64,000 bases of DNA from Cellvibrio sp. UBA7661. Its GTDB lineage: Bacteria; Pseudomonadota; Gammaproteobacteria; Pseudomonadales; Cellvibrionaceae. Shown in pieces: positions 35,778-44,275 of this stretch. Under the pieces are notes generated by a model, which made no database searches, was not told the origin of the DNA, and worked only from the letters and a program-made list of their open reading frames with translations. The stretch covers positions 229,647 to 293,646 of the forward strand of contig DLHT01000017.1 of assembly GCA_002483365.1 (NCBI GenBank). The letters run 5' to 3'. The position numbers and the translations under genes were made by a program. Within the stretch, counting starts at the first letter, position 1. Each line of letters begins with the position of its first letter.

Positions 35778-37052
35778 ATGGAAGGTACTTACAACTGGAT
35801 GCTGGTTTTTGCGTCTTATTGCGTTGCGGTGATTGCCTCCTACACGGCTATTTACTTCGGCACCCGCGTATTCTCGTTAAGCGGTCGGTCGCGCCGATTT
35901 TGGCTGGCGGCGGGTGCATTGAGTCTGGGGAGTGGTATCTGGTCGATGCACTTTGTAGGGATGAGCGCCTACACCATGCCTGTGCATATGCACATGAGCT
36001 TCAATGCCAGCCTGACATTGCTTTCCTGGATTCCTGCCGTCTTTGCATCAGCCTTGGCGCTGTATGTCATCACCTTGCCAACCGTTTCTGTCAAAACGAT
36101 TTCTGCCAGCGCATTCATTATGGGCGCTGGTATTTTTGCAATGCACTACGGTGGCATGTACGCGATGCAGATGCATCCGGGTATTGAGTACGACACTCTT
36201 TTAGTCATTTTGTCGGGCGTTATTGCGGTAGTGGCATCGGGTGCGGCCTTGGTGATTTGTCGCAATGTGCGCGATGTGCCGCCGCAATATGCGCTGGCGA
36301 TCAAAGTGGCAGCGGCTTTGGTGATGGGCGCGGCGATTTGCGGTATGCACTACACCGGAATGGCAGCTGCCAACTACCCCATGGATGCGCAGAGTAACCC
36401 TGACAATTTATTGCGCGGCGATTGGATGGGTATTCCCACCGCTGTTGCAGCAAGTATTCTGCTGTTGCTGGCACTTTATTCTGCGTATACCGATTTTCGC
36501 GCAATAGAGCGGGCACGCCAGGCTGAAAAAGAGCGCAATGAATCGGCGCGCCAAGCGGCGTTTTATGATTCGTTAACCGGGCTTGCCAACCGCAGTCTAT
36601 TAGAGGCGCGCGTATTGGAAAAACTCACCGTGACCGATACCAATAAAGTGCCGCCTGCATTTATGCTCGCGTATTTTGAACTGGCGGATTACCGCGAAAT
36701 TTTGCAGGAACAGGGCGATGTTTATGCACAAGCCTTGATCAATTATTTTATTGCCGAGCTGCGCGAAAAAACACCTACCGCAGAAGTGATAGCACGCTAC
36801 AGTGCCAACAGTTTTATGCTGCTCATTCCATCTTGCGATTCATCGATATTGCAAAAGTTGGTGCAGAAAATGACCGATGCGTTTAAAAGTCCAGCGGCAA
36901 TCAGCGGTAAGCAGACACTGTGCAAATGGGGCTTCGGTTTCAGTGAATATCCTAAATCGGGCACCAATAGCCGCAATCTCATCCGGGCAGCACAGCGCAT
37001 TCGTTTTGTCTCTGTAGATGAAAGCAAGCAACCCGAATTGCAGTTGGTCTAA
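35778..37052 (+). CDS. MHYT sensor protein with degenerate GGDEF domain
   Basis: A 424-residue membrane protein. Seven hydrophobic segments (about 1-240) contain repeated MHYT-type motifs (SMHFVGMSAYTM, AMHYGGMYAMQM, GMHYTGMAA), a sensor module thought to bind copper and sense O2, CO or NO. The C-terminal region (about 255-420) has a GGDEF-domain start (DSLTGLANRSLLEARV), but the signature GGDEF loop is replaced by YSANSF, so it should not make cyclic di-GMP. The ATG at 35778 has AAGGTGG upstream; the reading frame is open back to 35649. No EAL domain is present. Confidence 0.82.
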   Translation: MEGTYNWMLVFASYCVAVIASYTAIYFGTRVFSLSGRSRRFWLAAGALSLGSGIWSMHFVGMSAYTMPVHMHMSFNASLTLLSWIPAVFASALALYVITLPTVSVKTISASAFIMGAGIFAMHYGGMYAMQMHPGIEYDTLLVILSGVIAVVASGAALVICRNVRDVPPQYALAIKVAAALVMGAAICGMHYTGMAAANYPMDAQSNPDNLLRGDWMGIPTAVAASILLLLALYSAYTDFRAIERARQAEKERNESARQAAFYDSLTGLANRSLLEARVLEKLTVTDTNKVPPAFMLAYFELADYREILQEQGDVYAQALINYFIAELREKTPTAEVIARYSANSFMLLIPSCDSSILQKLVQKMTDAFKSPAAISGKQTLCKWGFGFSEYPKSGTNSRNLIRAAQRIRFVSVDESKQPELQLV

Positions 37053-37481
37053 CGCGCGAATTTTTGCTTGCTTGATTCGGGTTCGAGTTTTTCATACCAA
37101 CGTCCCACATGCCACTTTTACAGAGTGGCACTGAGGGAAAATGGCTTTTAAAAAGGTTAAAGACGAGAAAAAAATCGCATTTTTTTGCCGCAAGTGTTTC
37201 TTATAAACCCAAAATATCTATTGGGTTCACATTTGTAATGCTCACTTCACATTGATCTGCTAGTGGGACGACACTGTTGTCCCATCGCCGTAATATTTTC
37301 TCCCGACCACTGCACAAATGCCGTTGCACTGCTTGATACAGGGCCAATCGGTGTTTGTGTGTCGCAACAGCAGTGAAGCTGGCTCTAATTCAAATGGATG
37401 CAGAGTTATCAAACCGTTGCTCCCGTCTCGCTGTCCGCAGGGCAACCTCTCAATAATAAATTTAACGCAGAGGCACATCAC
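37053..37481. other. Long intergenic region upstream of the di-heme oxidoreductase gene
   Basis: 429 bp without a convincing gene. It holds a hairpin TGCCACT/AGTGGCA at 37110-37130 and a second imperfect one at 37265-37283 (GGGACGA/TTGTCCC). Neither has a T tract, so they are more likely regulatory or RNA structures than terminators. Small open frames here lack ribosome sites and family resemblance. Confidence 0.5.
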
Positions 37482-40274
37482 ATGCGAATACTACCGCTCA
37501 ATTCCAGAGCTACTTGGTCTAGAGCAGTTTGGTTATTTGCCGCATTAACCAGCCTGGGTTTATGTGTGCAAACAACAAACGCGCAAACGATCAATATTAA
37601 TCCGGTCAGTGCGACCGGCAGCACCAACTTGCAGCCCGCCAATTTGGCGATCGATAACAACGGCAGTACCCGTTGGGAGTCCAATCACGGTGTTTCACCC
37701 AGCTCGCTCACGCTCGATTTAGGCCAGGCTTACGCGCTTAACCAAGTAGTGATTTTGTGGGAGGCAGCCAATGCTGCGAGCTACGAAATTTTGGGCTCCA
37801 ATAATAATTCCACCTGGACGCAACTCAGTCTGCGCACCGGCGGCACCTTTGGCAACCGCACCGACACAGTGCCGCTTGCCGGAACCTACCGCTACGTGCG
37901 CATGAATGCATTAACCCGCAGTGCCGGTAATAATTGGGGATACTCCATTTTTGAAATGGATGTGTTTGGTTCGCTGCCTGCGTCTTCATCCAGCTCGGCA
38001 GCAGGCAACTGCAATTCCGGTTGTGTTAGCACGCTCAATAGCAGCACTTTGCGCGCAACGGTTACGCAAGCGGATATCGTGGATATTCACTATCGCGTCA
38101 ACAACGGCGCGCAACAAAATGTGCGCATGAATCTGGCGAATGGCGTATGGACTTACGATATTCCCGGCCTGAATGCGAGCAGTGTGGTGAGCATCAACTT
38201 CACCATTATCCGCAATGGTGTAGGGCAGGATACGCCTTGGCAAAATTACACTCTGGGTACGCCTGCATCGAGTGTTGCTCCATCCAGTTCATCGCGCAGT
38301 TCGGTTGCGCCATCGAGCACGCCGCCTTCAAGTTCATCGCGCAGCTCAACGCCCGTTACACCGTCCAGCTCGTCTGTCGCGAGCCTTGGCAACATTGTGC
38401 CTTTATACAACTCATCGACAGTATTGGAAGGTGCGATCCAGTTTGACCGTGGCGACGCCTTGGTAACACGCATTGCTGACCGTGGCCGCGACCGCCATGC
38501 GAAGGAAGACCAGTTCCAGGCTTACGATCACTTCCTGAGTTTTTATTGGGAGCATCGCACCGCGGAAATTGAAATTGTGGATTACGTAGCCAAAGGTGGT
38601 AGCACCGTGCGCATGAACGTAAAAACCCAATTCAAATTGAACGATACCGAAGCGGAAAACCGCTGGTTCTATCGCGGTGTGGGCACAGTGGCGGAGTATT
38701 ACGATAACGGCACCATGAACGTGATCGATGACTACAACTACTATAAAGAGCGCAGTTATAACGCGCGCGAAGGTCGCAACATCCGTATTGGCGACAAGCT
38801 TGAGTTTGAAATGAGCCAGTTCCTTGATCACACCGTACCTCACGGCCGTTCGGCCTATTACGGTACTACCTACTTATATATCGTCGGTGAAGGTTTGGTG
38901 CCTTGGGATATCACAGGCTCATTCGGCACCTTGGGTGGCCGCAAAGATTCGGTGAAAATTCCAGAGAAAGCCTGGCTGGGCGGTAAAACCACATTGCCAT
39001 ACATGCATTCCAACGAGCCGGATAATCACTTCATCCAAATGGCGACCAACCTTGCATCGCAAAATGGCCAGCCATTCGTGTTAGGCCGCCGCGTACACCA
39101 TGCGTCATTTATCGATGGCTCGCACGATGAACATGTTGCCGATAACGGCACTTTCCCTGATACCGTCAGCAAGGCTGGCCCACGCTATGTGCATGATCGC
39201 TGCTCTGGTTGCCACGTGCGCAACGGCCGTGCTGCGCCTGCGCCAATCGGTCAACCTTTGGAAAAATGGGTATTCAAAGTGGCTGATGCCAACGGCAATC
39301 CGCATCCGAATCTTGGCCGCTCGTTGCAACCCAAGGCGACAGGTGGTGCAGCTGGTGAAGGGCAGGTGTCTATCGCCTTTTGGAGCGAATCCAACGGTTT
39401 GCGCAAGCCGAGCTATCAGTTCAGCGGTGTAGCACCCGCACGCTTCTCTGCACGCGTTGCCCCGCAGTTGGTGGGTATGGGCTTGTTGGAAGCGATCCCT
39501 GAAGCAGCGATTCTTGCCAAAGAAGACATCAACGATGCTAACGGTGACGGCATCTCTGGCCGCGCTAACCGCATCGCCGATCCTGCGACTGGCCAAACCC
39601 GTCTCGGCCGTTTTGGCTACAAAGCAGGAACCGTGAGTGTGAAGCATCAGGTCGCTGCTGCGTTCAATTCCGATATGGGTGTAATGACCAGCTTGTTGCC
39701 AAACCCCGATTGCGGATCAGCGCAAACCGGTTGTGGCGCGAGTGGTTCTGAAATATCAGATACCCATGTGAACAATTTGGTGAAATACATTTCTACCCTC
39801 GGTGTTCGTCCACAGCGCAACATTAACGATGCGGCCGTGCAGCGCGGTGAAACCCAATTTGCGACCATCGGTTGCGTGGCGTGCCACACACCAAACTACA
39901 CTACCAGCCAATACCACCCATTGGGTGAATTGCGCGGCCAAAGTATCAAGCCGTATACCGATATGCTTTTGCACGATATGGGGCCGGACATGGCTGACAA
40001 TTTAGGTGAAGGTCAGGCGAGCGGTGCTGAATGGCGTACCGCGCCACTGTGGGGCTTGGGCTTGTCTGCCTGTGTGACCGGCGGCGTTACAAATGCAGCG
40101 CAAGGCGCACAAGTGTGTACTCCGGTTCACAGCTACCTGCACGATGGCCGCGCACGCACCATCGAAGAAGCGATCCTGTGGCATGGTGGTGAAGGTCAGG
40201 CATCTAAAAATGCTTACCAGGCATTGTCGTCATCACAAAAACAAGATGTGTTGCGTTTCCTTGAATCGCTGTAA
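37482..40274 (+). CDS. Secreted di-heme oxidoreductase with carbohydrate-binding-like modules
   Basis: A 930-residue exported protein. The signal peptide ends near residue 35. A discoidin-like (F5/8 type C, CBM32-like) domain spans about 37-163. A short Ser linker leads to a beta-sandwich module at 176-260 (DIHYRVNNGAQQNVRM) resembling CBM56-type glucan-binding modules, then a long Ser/Pro-rich linker (262-300). The rest is a di-heme oxidoreductase (DHOR) domain with CxxCH heme sites at C574 (CSGCHVRN) and C798 (CVACHTPN). AGAGG lies upstream of ATG 37482. It probably docks on polysaccharide and handles electrons outside the cell. Confidence 0.85.
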   Translation: MRILPLNSRATWSRAVWLFAALTSLGLCVQTTNAQTININPVSATGSTNLQPANLAIDNNGSTRWESNHGVSPSSLTLDLGQAYALNQVVILWEAANAASYEILGSNNNSTWTQLSLRTGGTFGNRTDTVPLAGTYRYVRMNALTRSAGNNWGYSIFEMDVFGSLPASSSSSAAGNCNSGCVSTLNSSTLRATVTQADIVDIHYRVNNGAQQNVRMNLANGVWTYDIPGLNASSVVSINFTIIRNGVGQDTPWQNYTLGTPASSVAPSSSSRSSVAPSSTPPSSSSRSSTPVTPSSSSVASLGNIVPLYNSSTVLEGAIQFDRGDALVTRIADRGRDRHAKEDQFQAYDHFLSFYWEHRTAEIEIVDYVAKGGSTVRMNVKTQFKLNDTEAENRWFYRGVGTVAEYYDNGTMNVIDDYNYYKERSYNAREGRNIRIGDKLEFEMSQFLDHTVPHGRSAYYGTTYLYIVGEGLVPWDITGSFGTLGGRKDSVKIPEKAWLGGKTTLPYMHSNEPDNHFIQMATNLASQNGQPFVLGRRVHHASFIDGSHDEHVADNGTFPDTVSKAGPRYVHDRCSGCHVRNGRAAPAPIGQPLEKWVFKVADANGNPHPNLGRSLQPKATGGAAGEGQVSIAFWSESNGLRKPSYQFSGVAPARFSARVAPQLVGMGLLEAIPEAAILAKEDINDANGDGISGRANRIADPATGQTRLGRFGYKAGTVSVKHQVAAAFNSDMGVMTSLLPNPDCGSAQTGCGASGSEISDTHVNNLVKYISTLGVRPQRNINDAAVQRGETQFATIGCVACHTPNYTTSQYHPLGELRGQSIKPYTDMLLHDMGPDMADNLGEGQASGAEWRTAPLWGLGLSACVTGGVTNAAQGAQVCTPVHSYLHDGRARTIEEAILWHGGEGQASKNAYQALSSSQKQDVLRFLESL

Positions 40275-40331
40275 TAAAAAAGATCGCTGTAATAAAAAAG
40301 ATCGCTTTAATAAAAAACGATCGCTTTAATC
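40264..40331. repeat. Tandem 18-19-bp repeat spanning a stop codon
   Basis: ATCGCTGTAATAAAAAAG occurs twice, followed by ATCGCTTTAATAAAAAACG and a partial ATCGCTTTAATC. The first unit contains the last codons and the stop of the di-heme oxidoreductase gene; later units repeat the stop in noncoding DNA. Confidence 0.9.
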
Positions 40332-40378
40332 ATTATCTCTCTGGCAACTAGCCCAACTAGTTGACGGGTGTTCTCCTT

Positions 40379-40407
40379 GCCCCGGTTAATCACCGGGGCT
40401 TTTTTTT
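40379..40407 (+). terminator. Terminator after the di-heme oxidoreductase gene
   Basis: GCCCCGGT and ACCGGGGC form an 8-bp stem around TAATC, followed by eight T residues. It is about 105 bp past the stop, beyond the tandem repeat. Confidence 0.92.
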
Positions 40408-40497
40408 GTCATTTTTTTTGCACGTGATTTTCTACTGACAACATTTGGTGAGTGACAAGACTAGGCTAGGAATTCCATCAACCAAAAGGAAAAATGT

Positions 40498-40917
40498 ATG
40501 AGCACACAAAACCCCAGCATCATGTCCCACGTATCCATTGGTACTAATGATTTTGAAAAAGCCCGCGCGTTTTACCAACAGGTTTTGGCTGCGTTGGATA
40601 TTCATATCCTAATGGATTTCCCCGGTGCCACTGCATTTGGCCGCTACTATCCGGAGTTTTGGGTACAAACACCTATCGATGGAAAACCTGCAGCAGTAGG
40701 TAACGGTACTCACTTCGCCTTTGTTGCAGAAAACAAACAACAAGTGCACACGTTTTACGATGCCGCAATAGCTGCTGGCGCAATCTGCGATGGCCCACCC
40801 GGCCCGCGCCCACTGTATAGCGATGCGTATTATGGTTGTTTTGTGCGTGATCTGGATGGCCACAAAATTGAAGCAACGTTTTGGGATGAATCGCTCGCGC
40901 CGGCGGCTGCGCATTAA
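40498..40917 (+). CDS. VOC-family (glyoxalase-like) protein
   Basis: A 139-residue single-domain vicinal-oxygen-chelate protein beginning with the fold signature MSHVSIGTNDFEKARAFYQQ and ending with DLDGHKIEATFWD, where H and E are the usual metal-ligand positions. Members include glyoxalases, dioxygenases and resistance proteins, so the substrate cannot be assigned. AAAGGA lies before the ATG. It stands alone between a terminator and a convergent sigma-factor gene. Confidence 0.85.
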   Translation: MSTQNPSIMSHVSIGTNDFEKARAFYQQVLAALDIHILMDFPGATAFGRYYPEFWVQTPIDGKPAAVGNGTHFAFVAENKQQVHTFYDAAIAAGAICDGPPGPRPLYSDAYYGCFVRDLDGHKIEATFWDESLAPAAAH

Positions 40918-40927
40918 CAGCTGTGCT

Positions 40928-41007
40928 ATTTAATTAATATTTACGTTATTTCATTAACATTTGTGTTACTTAATTAATATCTGCGCTGCTCAATAAATAT
41001 TCCCGCA
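40928..41007. repeat. Tandem 20-bp repeat at the end of the sigma-factor gene
   Basis: Read on the minus strand, four degenerate 20-bp units of the form xxxAATATTAATTAAxTAxC follow each other. The first encodes the sigma factor residues EYLLSS, the second holds its stop codon, and the last two are noncoding. The pattern resembles the repeat at 40264-40331. Confidence 0.7.
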
Positions 41008-41494
41008 TTAATGTCCTTGCACGGCGCAAGCGGCTTTTGATGGCGGGAATATTTTCATTTAATCGCGCTGCAATTTCCGCGATGCTGAGCTCTTCAAAAT
41101 CGCGCAATAAAATGATTTCCAAATAGTGTGGCGGGAGCGATTCCAGCGCGGTAATTAATTCAGTTTTTAAACTGTGCGTGGGGGTGCGTTCAATAAATTC
41201 ACTCCACTCGGCATCGGTTAAATGTACATTGATATTAAAGGCGCGGAATAAATAGTGGCATTGTCTTTTTAAAATCGTCACTAACCACGCGAGCCATGAA
41301 TGCAATTGGCGCAGGCTGCGAATGTTGCGCGTTGCAATCAACAACGTCTCCTGAATTGCATCTTCTGCGTGGCTGGCGTGGCAATGTTTTTGTGCGTAGC
41401 GGCGTAAATCCGGATAGCTGTTGCTAATCAATTGCTCCAGCGCAAACGGATCGCCCGTTTGCGCTGCGCTAATTAATGATGCCGGTGCTTTCAT
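40970..41494 (-). CDS. ECF-type RNA polymerase sigma factor
   Basis: A 174-residue sigma-70-family protein. Region 2 spans about residues 20-90 (HAEDAIQETLLIATRNIRSL, with WLAWLVTILKR), and region 4 about 115-168 (LPPHYLEIILLRDFEELSIAEIAARLNENIPAIKSRLRRAR). No anti-sigma gene is adjacent. Its start overlaps the stop of the thioredoxin-like gene by 4 bp, suggesting a co-translated pair in which the redox protein could provide the signal. Its 3' end lies in a tandem repeat. Confidence 0.88.
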   Translation of the reverse strand: MKAPASLISAAQTGDPFALEQLISNSYPDLRRYAQKHCHASHAEDAIQETLLIATRNIRSLRQLHSWLAWLVTILKRQCHYLFRAFNINVHLTDAEWSEFIERTPTHSLKTELITALESLPPHYLEIILLRDFEELSIAEIAARLNENIPAIKSRLRRARTLMREYLLSSADIN

Positions 41495-42048
41495 GCAACT
41501 TCATTCTCTGTACGGACGAGCGTTAATAATTCGTCAACCGACCATTGGTCATTCGCGTGTTTACCGTAATGCGCAGCGACTATCTTGCCATCGCTGCGGA
41601 TCAGGAAATCGGCAGGCAAACCAAGGCTGGTTTCATCATCGCGTGGTACTTGTACGCCAAATTGCATCGCCCCTCGCAATGCAGGCAACCACACGGCCGG
41701 GTTCAATACTGCCATCACCGATTGGTCTACGCCAAATTCAGCATATAAAGACCTGTGCGGGTCAGCAATCAATGTAAATGGGCAATCAGGCATATCATTC
41801 AGAATCCGTTCGCGGGTTGAATTGAAAATAATCATTTCCTGTATGTCTGCATCGCGTATTTCGTTTTGTCGGGCGATGAAACTGTGCAGATGTAAATTGC
41901 ACACCGCGCAACCGGAATAACGCCGGAATTGCAGATGTGTCCAGCCGTTAGCGGCGGGGATACTGACTTCTCGCCCATTGGCATCTTGCCAGTGGCCTGC
42001 GGGAATTAAGTCGTCTTTGTTTAAGGTGTTTGTGATTCGTTTGGTCAT
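41491..42048 (-). CDS. Thioredoxin-fold peroxiredoxin-like (AhpC/TSA) protein
   Basis: A 185-residue protein with a thioredoxin-like fold. HLQFRRYSGCAVCNLHLHSF carries a CxxC pair near residue 50, and FNSTRERILNDMP plus FTLIADPHRSLYAEFGV match AhpC/TSA-related peroxiredoxin-like proteins. It overlaps the sigma factor gene by 4 bp (ATGA). The two are divergent from gltX, 172 bp away. It may reduce peroxides or sense thiol state for the sigma factor; that link is an inference from gene order. Confidence 0.82.
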   Translation of the reverse strand: MTKRITNTLNKDDLIPAGHWQDANGREVSIPAANGWTHLQFRRYSGCAVCNLHLHSFIARQNEIRDADIQEMIIFNSTRERILNDMPDCPFTLIADPHRSLYAEFGVDQSVMAVLNPAVWLPALRGAMQFGVQVPRDDETSLGLPADFLIRSDGKIVAAHYGKHANDQWSVDELLTLVRTENEVA

Positions 42049-42220
42049 GGTGTTTTCCTGTAATGCTTACCGTAGAGCGAATTCACCCTTGCGGGTTCTA
42101 CATCCCTAGTGGGGCTGGCATGTTAAAAGGATTCGCGCTGCGTCAATTATTTTTCATTCGCGTATAATGCGCCCCATTTTCGCTAATCCCTATTATTTGA
42201 CTGCTACAAAAGGCCATTCC

Positions 42221-43729
42221 ATGTCTGAAGTCCGCACCCGTATTGCCCCATCGCCCACCGGCGACCCCCACGTAGGCACCGCTTATATCGCCTTGTTCAA
42301 CTTGTGTTTTGCCCGTCAACACGGCGGCAAATTCCTGTTGCGCATTGAAGATACCGACCAAACCCGCAGCACCCCTGAATCCGAACAGGCGATTCTGGAT
42401 AGCTTGCGCTGGTTAGGTTTGGAATGGGACGAAGGCCCGGATGTAGGCGGCCCACACGGCCCTTATCGCCAAAGCGAGCGCATGGATATTTACGGCAAAT
42501 ACGCCATGGAGTTGGTCGAAAAAGGCCACGCGTTTTATTGCTTCGCCACGGCCGAAGAGCTGGACGACATGCGCCGCGAACAACAAGCGCGCGGCGAAAC
42601 GCCCAAGTACGATGGTCGCGGTTTGAAGCTGTCGCAGGAAGAGGTGGCGCGCCGCCTGGAAGCGGGTGAACCCTATGTTATCCGTATGAAAATCCCGGAA
42701 GAGGGTGTGTGTGTTATCAACGACATGCTGCGCGGCAATATTGAAATTGAATGGTCGCAAGTGGATATGCAAGTGCTGCTCAAAGCCGACGGAATGCCTA
42801 CCTATCACCTCGCCAACGTGGTGGACGATCACCTGATGCAAATCACCCACGTGATTCGCGGCGAAGAGTGGATCAACTCCGCGCCCAAGCATTTGAAACT
42901 CTACGAATACTTCGGCTGGCAAGCGCCAGTGCTGTGCCACTTGCCGCTGCTGCGCAACCCGGATAAATCCAAACTCAGCAAACGCAAAAACCCCACCAGC
43001 ATCCTCTATTACAAGCGCATGGGTTATCTGCCCGAAGCCATGCTCAACTACCTCGGCCGCATGGGCTGGTCAATGCCGGACGAGCGCGAGAAATTCACCC
43101 TCGCCGAAATGCAGGAACACTTCGACCTGCTGCGCGTGTCATTAGGTGGCCCGATTTTCGATGTGGAAAAACTCAGCTGGTTAAACAGCCTGTGGATTCG
43201 CGAAAACTTCACTTTGGAACAACTCGCACAGCGCCTGCACGACTGGGCACTGAATAAAGACATGCTGTTACAAGCGCTGCCTTACGCTCAATCACGCATG
43301 ACCACCCTGAGCGACTTTGCACCGCTTGCCGGTTTCCTCGTGAGCGGCATGATGCCAGTGACTGAAGCGAGTTTTGCAGGCAATAAGCTTGATGTAGAAA
43401 AACAAAAAGAATATCTGCAATTTGCGCTCTGGCGTTTGGAAGCCTTACGCACCTGGGATCGCGATACCTTGTTTGCTGAATTGAAACTTCTGGCCGATCA
43501 AATGGGCCTGAAAATCAAAGACGCCATCGCCCCCGTGTTTGTCGCCATCGCTGGCTCCACTGCATCTTTCCCGGTAGTGGATTCCATGCAAATCATCGGC
43601 CCCGACATGAGCCGCGCACGTATCCGCCACGCGATCAATGCACTCGGTGGCTTTGGCAAAAACAAACAGAAAGACCTGGAAAAAGTCTTCGATAAATTAG
43701 GCACAACCCCTGAACAACCCACTGCCTAA
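42221..43729 (+). CDS. gltX: Glutamyl-tRNA synthetase
   Basis: Charges tRNA-Glu in the cytosol. The 502-residue class I enzyme starts MSEVRTRIAPSPTGDPHVGT, which contains the HIGH-equivalent HVGT, and has the KMSKS-equivalent KLSKRKNP. The C-terminal anticodon-binding domain is complete. The ATG at 42221 starts right before the family N-terminus; the in-frame extension to 42167 (MRPIFANPYY) is not expected. A GC-rich hairpin follows the gene. Confidence 0.98.
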   Translation: MSEVRTRIAPSPTGDPHVGTAYIALFNLCFARQHGGKFLLRIEDTDQTRSTPESEQAILDSLRWLGLEWDEGPDVGGPHGPYRQSERMDIYGKYAMELVEKGHAFYCFATAEELDDMRREQQARGETPKYDGRGLKLSQEEVARRLEAGEPYVIRMKIPEEGVCVINDMLRGNIEIEWSQVDMQVLLKADGMPTYHLANVVDDHLMQITHVIRGEEWINSAPKHLKLYEYFGWQAPVLCHLPLLRNPDKSKLSKRKNPTSILYYKRMGYLPEAMLNYLGRMGWSMPDEREKFTLAEMQEHFDLLRVSLGGPIFDVEKLSWLNSLWIRENFTLEQLAQRLHDWALNKDMLLQALPYAQSRMTTLSDFAPLAGFLVSGMMPVTEASFAGNKLDVEKQKEYLQFALWRLEALRTWDRDTLFAELKLLADQMGLKIKDAIAPVFVAIAGSTASFPVVDSMQIIGPDMSRARIRHAINALGGFGKNKQKDLEKVFDKLGTTPEQPTA

Positions 43730-43735
43730 TACCCA

Positions 43736-43765
43736 CTGGCCTCAACACAGCCGTGCTGAGGCCAG
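43736..43765. terminator. Hairpin after gltX
   Basis: CTGGCCTCA and TGAGGCCAG form a 9-bp perfect stem with further partial pairing inside (CAC/GTG), 7 bp past the gltX stop. It lacks a T tract, so terminator activity is uncertain. Confidence 0.5.
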
Positions 43766-43839
43766 CAAATACGGCATTGTTGTTAAGTAACTGGTTGATT
43801 TACAAACAAAATCAGCGCAGAGGGCGGAGTAAAAATTGC

Positions 43840-43868
43840 TTGACACTCCCCCAATCGCTGCATAGAAT
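43840..43868 (+). promoter_or_regulatory. Sigma-70 promoter of tRNA-Ala
   Basis: TTGACA at 43840-43845 and TAGAAT at 43863-43868 are separated by exactly 17 bp, and a GC-rich discriminator follows. The mature tRNA starts 28 bp downstream. This is a near-consensus stable-RNA promoter, and the discriminator suggests stringent control. Confidence 0.85.
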
Positions 43869-43895
43869 GCGCGCCACTTACGACACAGTCGTATT

Positions 43896-43971
43896 GGGGC
43901 TATAGCTCAGCTGGGAGAGCGCAACACTGGCAGTGTTGAGGTCAGCGGTTCGATCCCGCTTAGCTCCACCA
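43896..43971 (+). tRNA. tRNA-Ala(GGC), integration target
   Basis: GGGGCTA pairs with TAGCTCC at the acceptor stem (one G-T pair), followed by discriminator A and an encoded CCA. The anticodon loop CTGGCAG gives anticodon GGC. The D-arm and the T-arm GGTTCGATCC are intact. From 43927 onward its 3' half is repeated at 54383, so it is the attachment site of the 10.5-kb element and is kept functional by the element's own copy of the 3' end. Confidence 0.96.
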
Positions 43972-43975
43972 AATT
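43927..43975. repeat. attL: 49-bp direct repeat in tRNA-Ala
   Basis: The last 45 bases of the tRNA gene plus four more are identical to 54383-54431. It is the left attachment repeat of the integrative element. Confidence 0.92.
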
Positions 43976-43996
43976 TACGTTGAAAATCAACGACTT

Positions 43997-44024
43997 AAAA
44001 AGCCCGCTTAATAGCGGGCTTTTT
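43997..44024. terminator. Terminator after tRNA-Ala (element copy)
   Basis: AAAAAGCCCGCT, TAAT and AGCGGGCTTTTT form a perfect stem with A and T tracts. Confidence 0.92.
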
Positions 44025-44025
44025 C

Positions 44026-44057
44026 GTTTCTGCAATTTAAGTCCATATTAAGTCCAA
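44026..44057. repeat. 32-bp arm repeat, left copy
   Basis: Contains AATTTAAGTCCATATTAAGTCCAA, with two AAGTCC motifs. It is identical over 32 bp to 54467-54498 and shares 24 bp with 54219-54242 near the integrase. It is probably an integrase arm-binding site. Confidence 0.75.
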
Positions 44058-44275
44058 TTATTCTGCTTAGATTTAATTGCTACTCTGCACTCTCGTGTCT
44101 ACTTTCCGCGAGGTGCGCCCATTTCAGGTAAACCACCGAAATGAGCCTAGACATTCTTGTGCGACATAACTTGAACAACCGTTATAAAAGTGCTATCAGT
44201 CTCGTCGTCATAAATCCAAAATATGTTCTAATCGACTCATGGTTGACTAAATATCAATAATTAGCTGGTCAAGTT

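Larger units (their letters stand above)
43972..44275. other. Left-end noncoding region of the element
   Basis: 304 bp between tRNA-Ala and the McrB-like gene. Besides the terminator and the arm repeat it has an inverted repeat CATTTC/GAAATG reinforced by GGT/ACC at 44120-44143, a candidate operator or hairpin about 130 bp before the McrB-like start. No gene is seen. Confidence 0.6.

Noticed and set aside
35778..37052. Active diguanylate cyclase
   Set aside because: The GGDEF loop is replaced by YSANSF, so catalytic residues are missing.
40093..40329. Open frame ending in repeated NKKDR residues
   Set aside because: It is a shadow of the di-heme oxidoreductase gene; the repeats come from the noncoding tandem array past its stop.
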